Shown here: one piece after another, positions 5,387 to 6,395 of the stretch
Layout of the letters: every line of letters starts with the position of its first letter
Position numbering within the stretch: position 1 is the stretch's first letter
DNA from: Desulfobacterales bacterium
GTDB lineage: Bacteria; Desulfobacterota; Desulfobacteria; Desulfobacterales; 4be13
Direction: 5' to 3'
Length of the DNA: 6,395 nucleotides
Assembly (NCBI GenBank): GCA_029940115.1
Contig: JAOZRQ010000401.1
Coordinates: 1-6,395 of the forward strand
Position numbers and translations under genes: made by a program
The notes under the pieces: model-generated
What the model saw: only the letters and a program-made list of their open reading frames with translations
Databases searched by the model: none
Told to the model about the DNA's origin: nothing

Positions 5387-5443
5387 ACGGGATTGCCGGA
5401 TCCGGCATGGCAGAAAAATTTCAACCATCAAGCATCAACCATT

Positions 5444-6007
5444 ATGAAACAGGAACTTATCCACATCTTATGTCAGAAATCGTTCAAACAGAGCAACGAA
5501 CCGATCTTCAAACTGGTTTCCGGCAGGATGAGCCGGTTTTATGTCAACTGCAAGCCGACCACTCTAAGTCCCCGGGGGATGTTCTTGGCAGGACACTTGG
5601 TGTTTGACGCCATCAAGGATGCCAATGTCACCGCCGTGGGCGGGCTGACGTTCGGGGCCGATCCGATTGCCATTGCCACGGCCTTTGCCTCTGAACTGAA
5701 GGGCCAGCCCATAAAGGCATTCTCCATCCGAAAGACCCAAAAGGATCATGGGATTGTCCGATGGGTTGAGGGAGATGTGACCCGCGGGGAGCGAGTGGCC
5801 ATCATTGATGATGTCGCGACCACCGGCGGTTCCACCATCCGCGCCATTGAACGGGCCCGATCTGAAGGCCTGGAGGTGGCCAAGGCGGTGATCTTGGTGG
5901 ACCGGCAGGAGGGGGGCGTGGAGAATATTCGCAATCATATGGATGACGTGTCCGTGATCATTTCCAGAGATGAGCTGATGGAAAATTATTGTCAGCCGCT
6001 CGGTTGA
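5444..6007 (+). CDS. pyrE: Orotate phosphoribosyltransferase
   Basis: This enzyme makes orotidine 5'-phosphate from orotate and PRPP, the penultimate step of cytoplasmic UMP synthesis. With the ATG at 5444 it has 187 residues, close to the family's usual 180-215. The PRPP-binding motif VAIIDDVATTGGS is at 118-130. The mobile catalytic loop RKTQKDHG (96-103) supplies the conserved Lys and His. GGLTFGADPIA (66-76) and LVDRQEGG (151-158) are further family landmarks. MKQELIHIL matches typical PyrE N-termini but has no visible ribosome site. An in-frame ATG at 5384 has GGAAAGAG just upstream and would add 20 residues, so the start is uncertain. It is divergent from ftsE, with a long leader carrying a terminator-like hairpin. 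No convincing intrinsic terminator is seen after the stop. Confidence 0.95.
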   Translation: MKQELIHILCQKSFKQSNEPIFKLVSGRMSRFYVNCKPTTLSPRGMFLAGHLVFDAIKDANVTAVGGLTFGADPIAIATAFASELKGQPIKAFSIRKTQKDHGIVRWVEGDVTRGERVAIIDDVATTGGSTIRAIERARSEGLEVAKAVILVDRQEGGVENIRNHMDDVSVIISRDELMENYCQPLG

Positions 6008-6263
6008 ACCCCCTTAAACGTGAACAGACGGCTATGCAGACACCCATGTCACCCGTTCCGGCCCTTGGCCCTTGACGGAGGAGGATTCTCCGAGGGGTTC
6101 TCCCGTCGCCGTTCAAACCCGGTTCGGTACGTTGTCTGCGGGGCTTCGCACCGACCACACAGCGCGTGGCAGGCACACCCGCGCCCGCATAGGAACTGGC
6201 AGGAACATACTAGGTATTCCAGTAACATACTGAATACACTAAACAATGCGACTTCGTGTCGCA
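6008..6263. other. Non-coding stretch after pyrE
   Basis: No gene is convincing here. A minus-strand frame 6049-6264 (71 codons, Cys-rich, GTG start) and a plus-strand frame 6020-6280 (86 codons) lack ribosome sites and family features. Visible structures are GGAG/CTCC at 6080-6091, a bulged hairpin at 6214-6237, AACATACT twice (6204-6211, 6224-6231) and a hairpin TGCGAC/GTCGCA at 6247-6263. No terminator with a T-run follows pyrE. Confidence 0.5.
6214..6237. repeat. Bulged inverted repeat GTATTCCAGTA / TACTGAATAC
   Basis: GTATT-C-CAGTA (6214-6224) pairs with TACTGAATAC (6228-6237) over ten base pairs with a single bulged C and an ACA loop. It overlaps the second of two AACATACT direct repeats. 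It may be an operator, a recombination-site arm or a chance hairpin. Confidence 0.4.
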
Positions 6264-6345
6264 CTATAACGAGGAGCTAACCGGGGCAACAGGGGCTGGA
6301 ACGAAGTGGAATCCCCTGCTGTCCGGTTGAGCATTGGGTTATGCC
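6264..6345 (-). other. attC-like integron recombination site
   Basis: Outer boxes ATAAC (6266-6270) and GTTAT (6338-6342) are complementary. Five to seven unpaired bases follow on each side. Inner boxes GCTAACCGG (6276-6284) and CCGGTTGAGC (6323-6332) pair except for one extra G. CAGGGG (6290-6295) then pairs with CCCCTG (6313-6318) around a 17-base loop. This R-spacer-L-variable-L-spacer-R order with one extrahelical base is the attC plan. The extra base (C on the minus strand, in the GCTCAACCGG arm) matches the known position in L'' and orients the site on the minus strand. The R boxes depart from the RYYYAAC/GTTRRRY consensus at one or two places. No integrase is in the window. Confidence 0.6.
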
Positions 6346-6395
6346 AATTTTTCATTCATATTCATAACTCAAGTTTCGCACCCAAATTTTTGAGT

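Larger units (their letters stand above)
5112..5443. other. Divergent ftsE / pyrE intergenic region
   Basis: These 332 bases separate the two transcription units. On the plus strand they hold a candidate promoter (5141-5169), a perfect dyad (5172-5185) and a terminator-like hairpin (5243-5268). The pyrE frame has no stop from 5141 onward, so a translated leader is possible. For ftsE on the minus strand the best promoter candidate is TTGATT (5292-5287), 17 bases, then TAAAAA (5269-5264), which is weak and overlaps the T-run. The upstream ribosome-like GGCGGGAG for ftsE is at 5123-5130. Confidence 0.5.

Noticed and set aside
5141..5443. N-terminal extension of PyrE by about 100 residues
   Set aside because: PyrE proteins start at MKQEL-like sequence, the extension has no family resemblance and would encode through the terminator hairpin. 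A short leader ORF remains possible.
6049..6264. Minus-strand 71-codon Cys-rich ORF as a gene cassette product
   Set aside because: Its GTG overlaps the attC-like outer box, there is no ribosome site, no recognisable fold and no second attC at its far end.
6266..6342. Rho-independent terminator of pyrE
   Set aside because: The inverted repeat has unpaired spacers, a 17-base loop and an outer box, and lies about 260 bases past the stop. The short T-run after 6345 is separated from the stem, so attC fits better.

Overview
The window looks like chromosomal DNA of a Gram-negative bacterium, most likely a deltaproteobacterium (Desulfobacterota, Desulfobacterales-like). The reasons are the gene order ftsE-ftsX-envC-ctpA, the Glu/Lys-rich C-terminal extension of the S41 protease, base composition near 50% G+C, and an unusual number of short tandem and inverted repeats between genes. 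The taxonomic call is an inference from gene order and sequence style; no database was searched.

Layout. Four genes on the minus strand read right to left. ftsE (4413-5111) and ftsX (3499-4413) overlap by one base as TAATG. envC (2152-3342) encodes a periplasmic coiled-coil protein with a degenerate LytM domain. ctpA (292-1653) encodes a periplasmic PDZ/S41 carboxy-terminal protease. Divergently on the plus strand lies pyrE (5444-6007), orotate phosphoribosyltransferase. Its leader contains a terminator-like hairpin with a possible competing antiterminator. The last ~390 bases have no convincing gene but carry a structure with the arm architecture of an integron attC site (about 6264-6345).

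How the genes work together. FtsE (ATPase) and FtsX (membrane subunit) form the type VII ABC-like complex at the division site. Its large periplasmic loop recruits EnvC, which in turn activates peptidoglycan amidases for septal splitting. CtpA-type proteases in this neighbourhood trim periplasmic proteins and can regulate cell-wall hydrolases. pyrE is metabolically unrelated (pyrimidine synthesis).

Non-coding structure. The window is rich in repeats. Three heptanucleotide tracts are present: one overlaps the ctpA stop codon, one sits two bases beyond the ftsX stop, and one lies inside ftsX as exactly 42 bp (14 codons). There are also hexamer tracts, two related CCCTGCC hairpins, a 112-bp inverted-repeat element, a small palindrome followed by a T-run, and an 88-bp tandem duplication that copied the envC start region. 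No wholly new protein system is evident. The most notable points are the in-frame heptamer tract in ftsX, the envC start-site duplication, the pyrE leader and the attC-like site.
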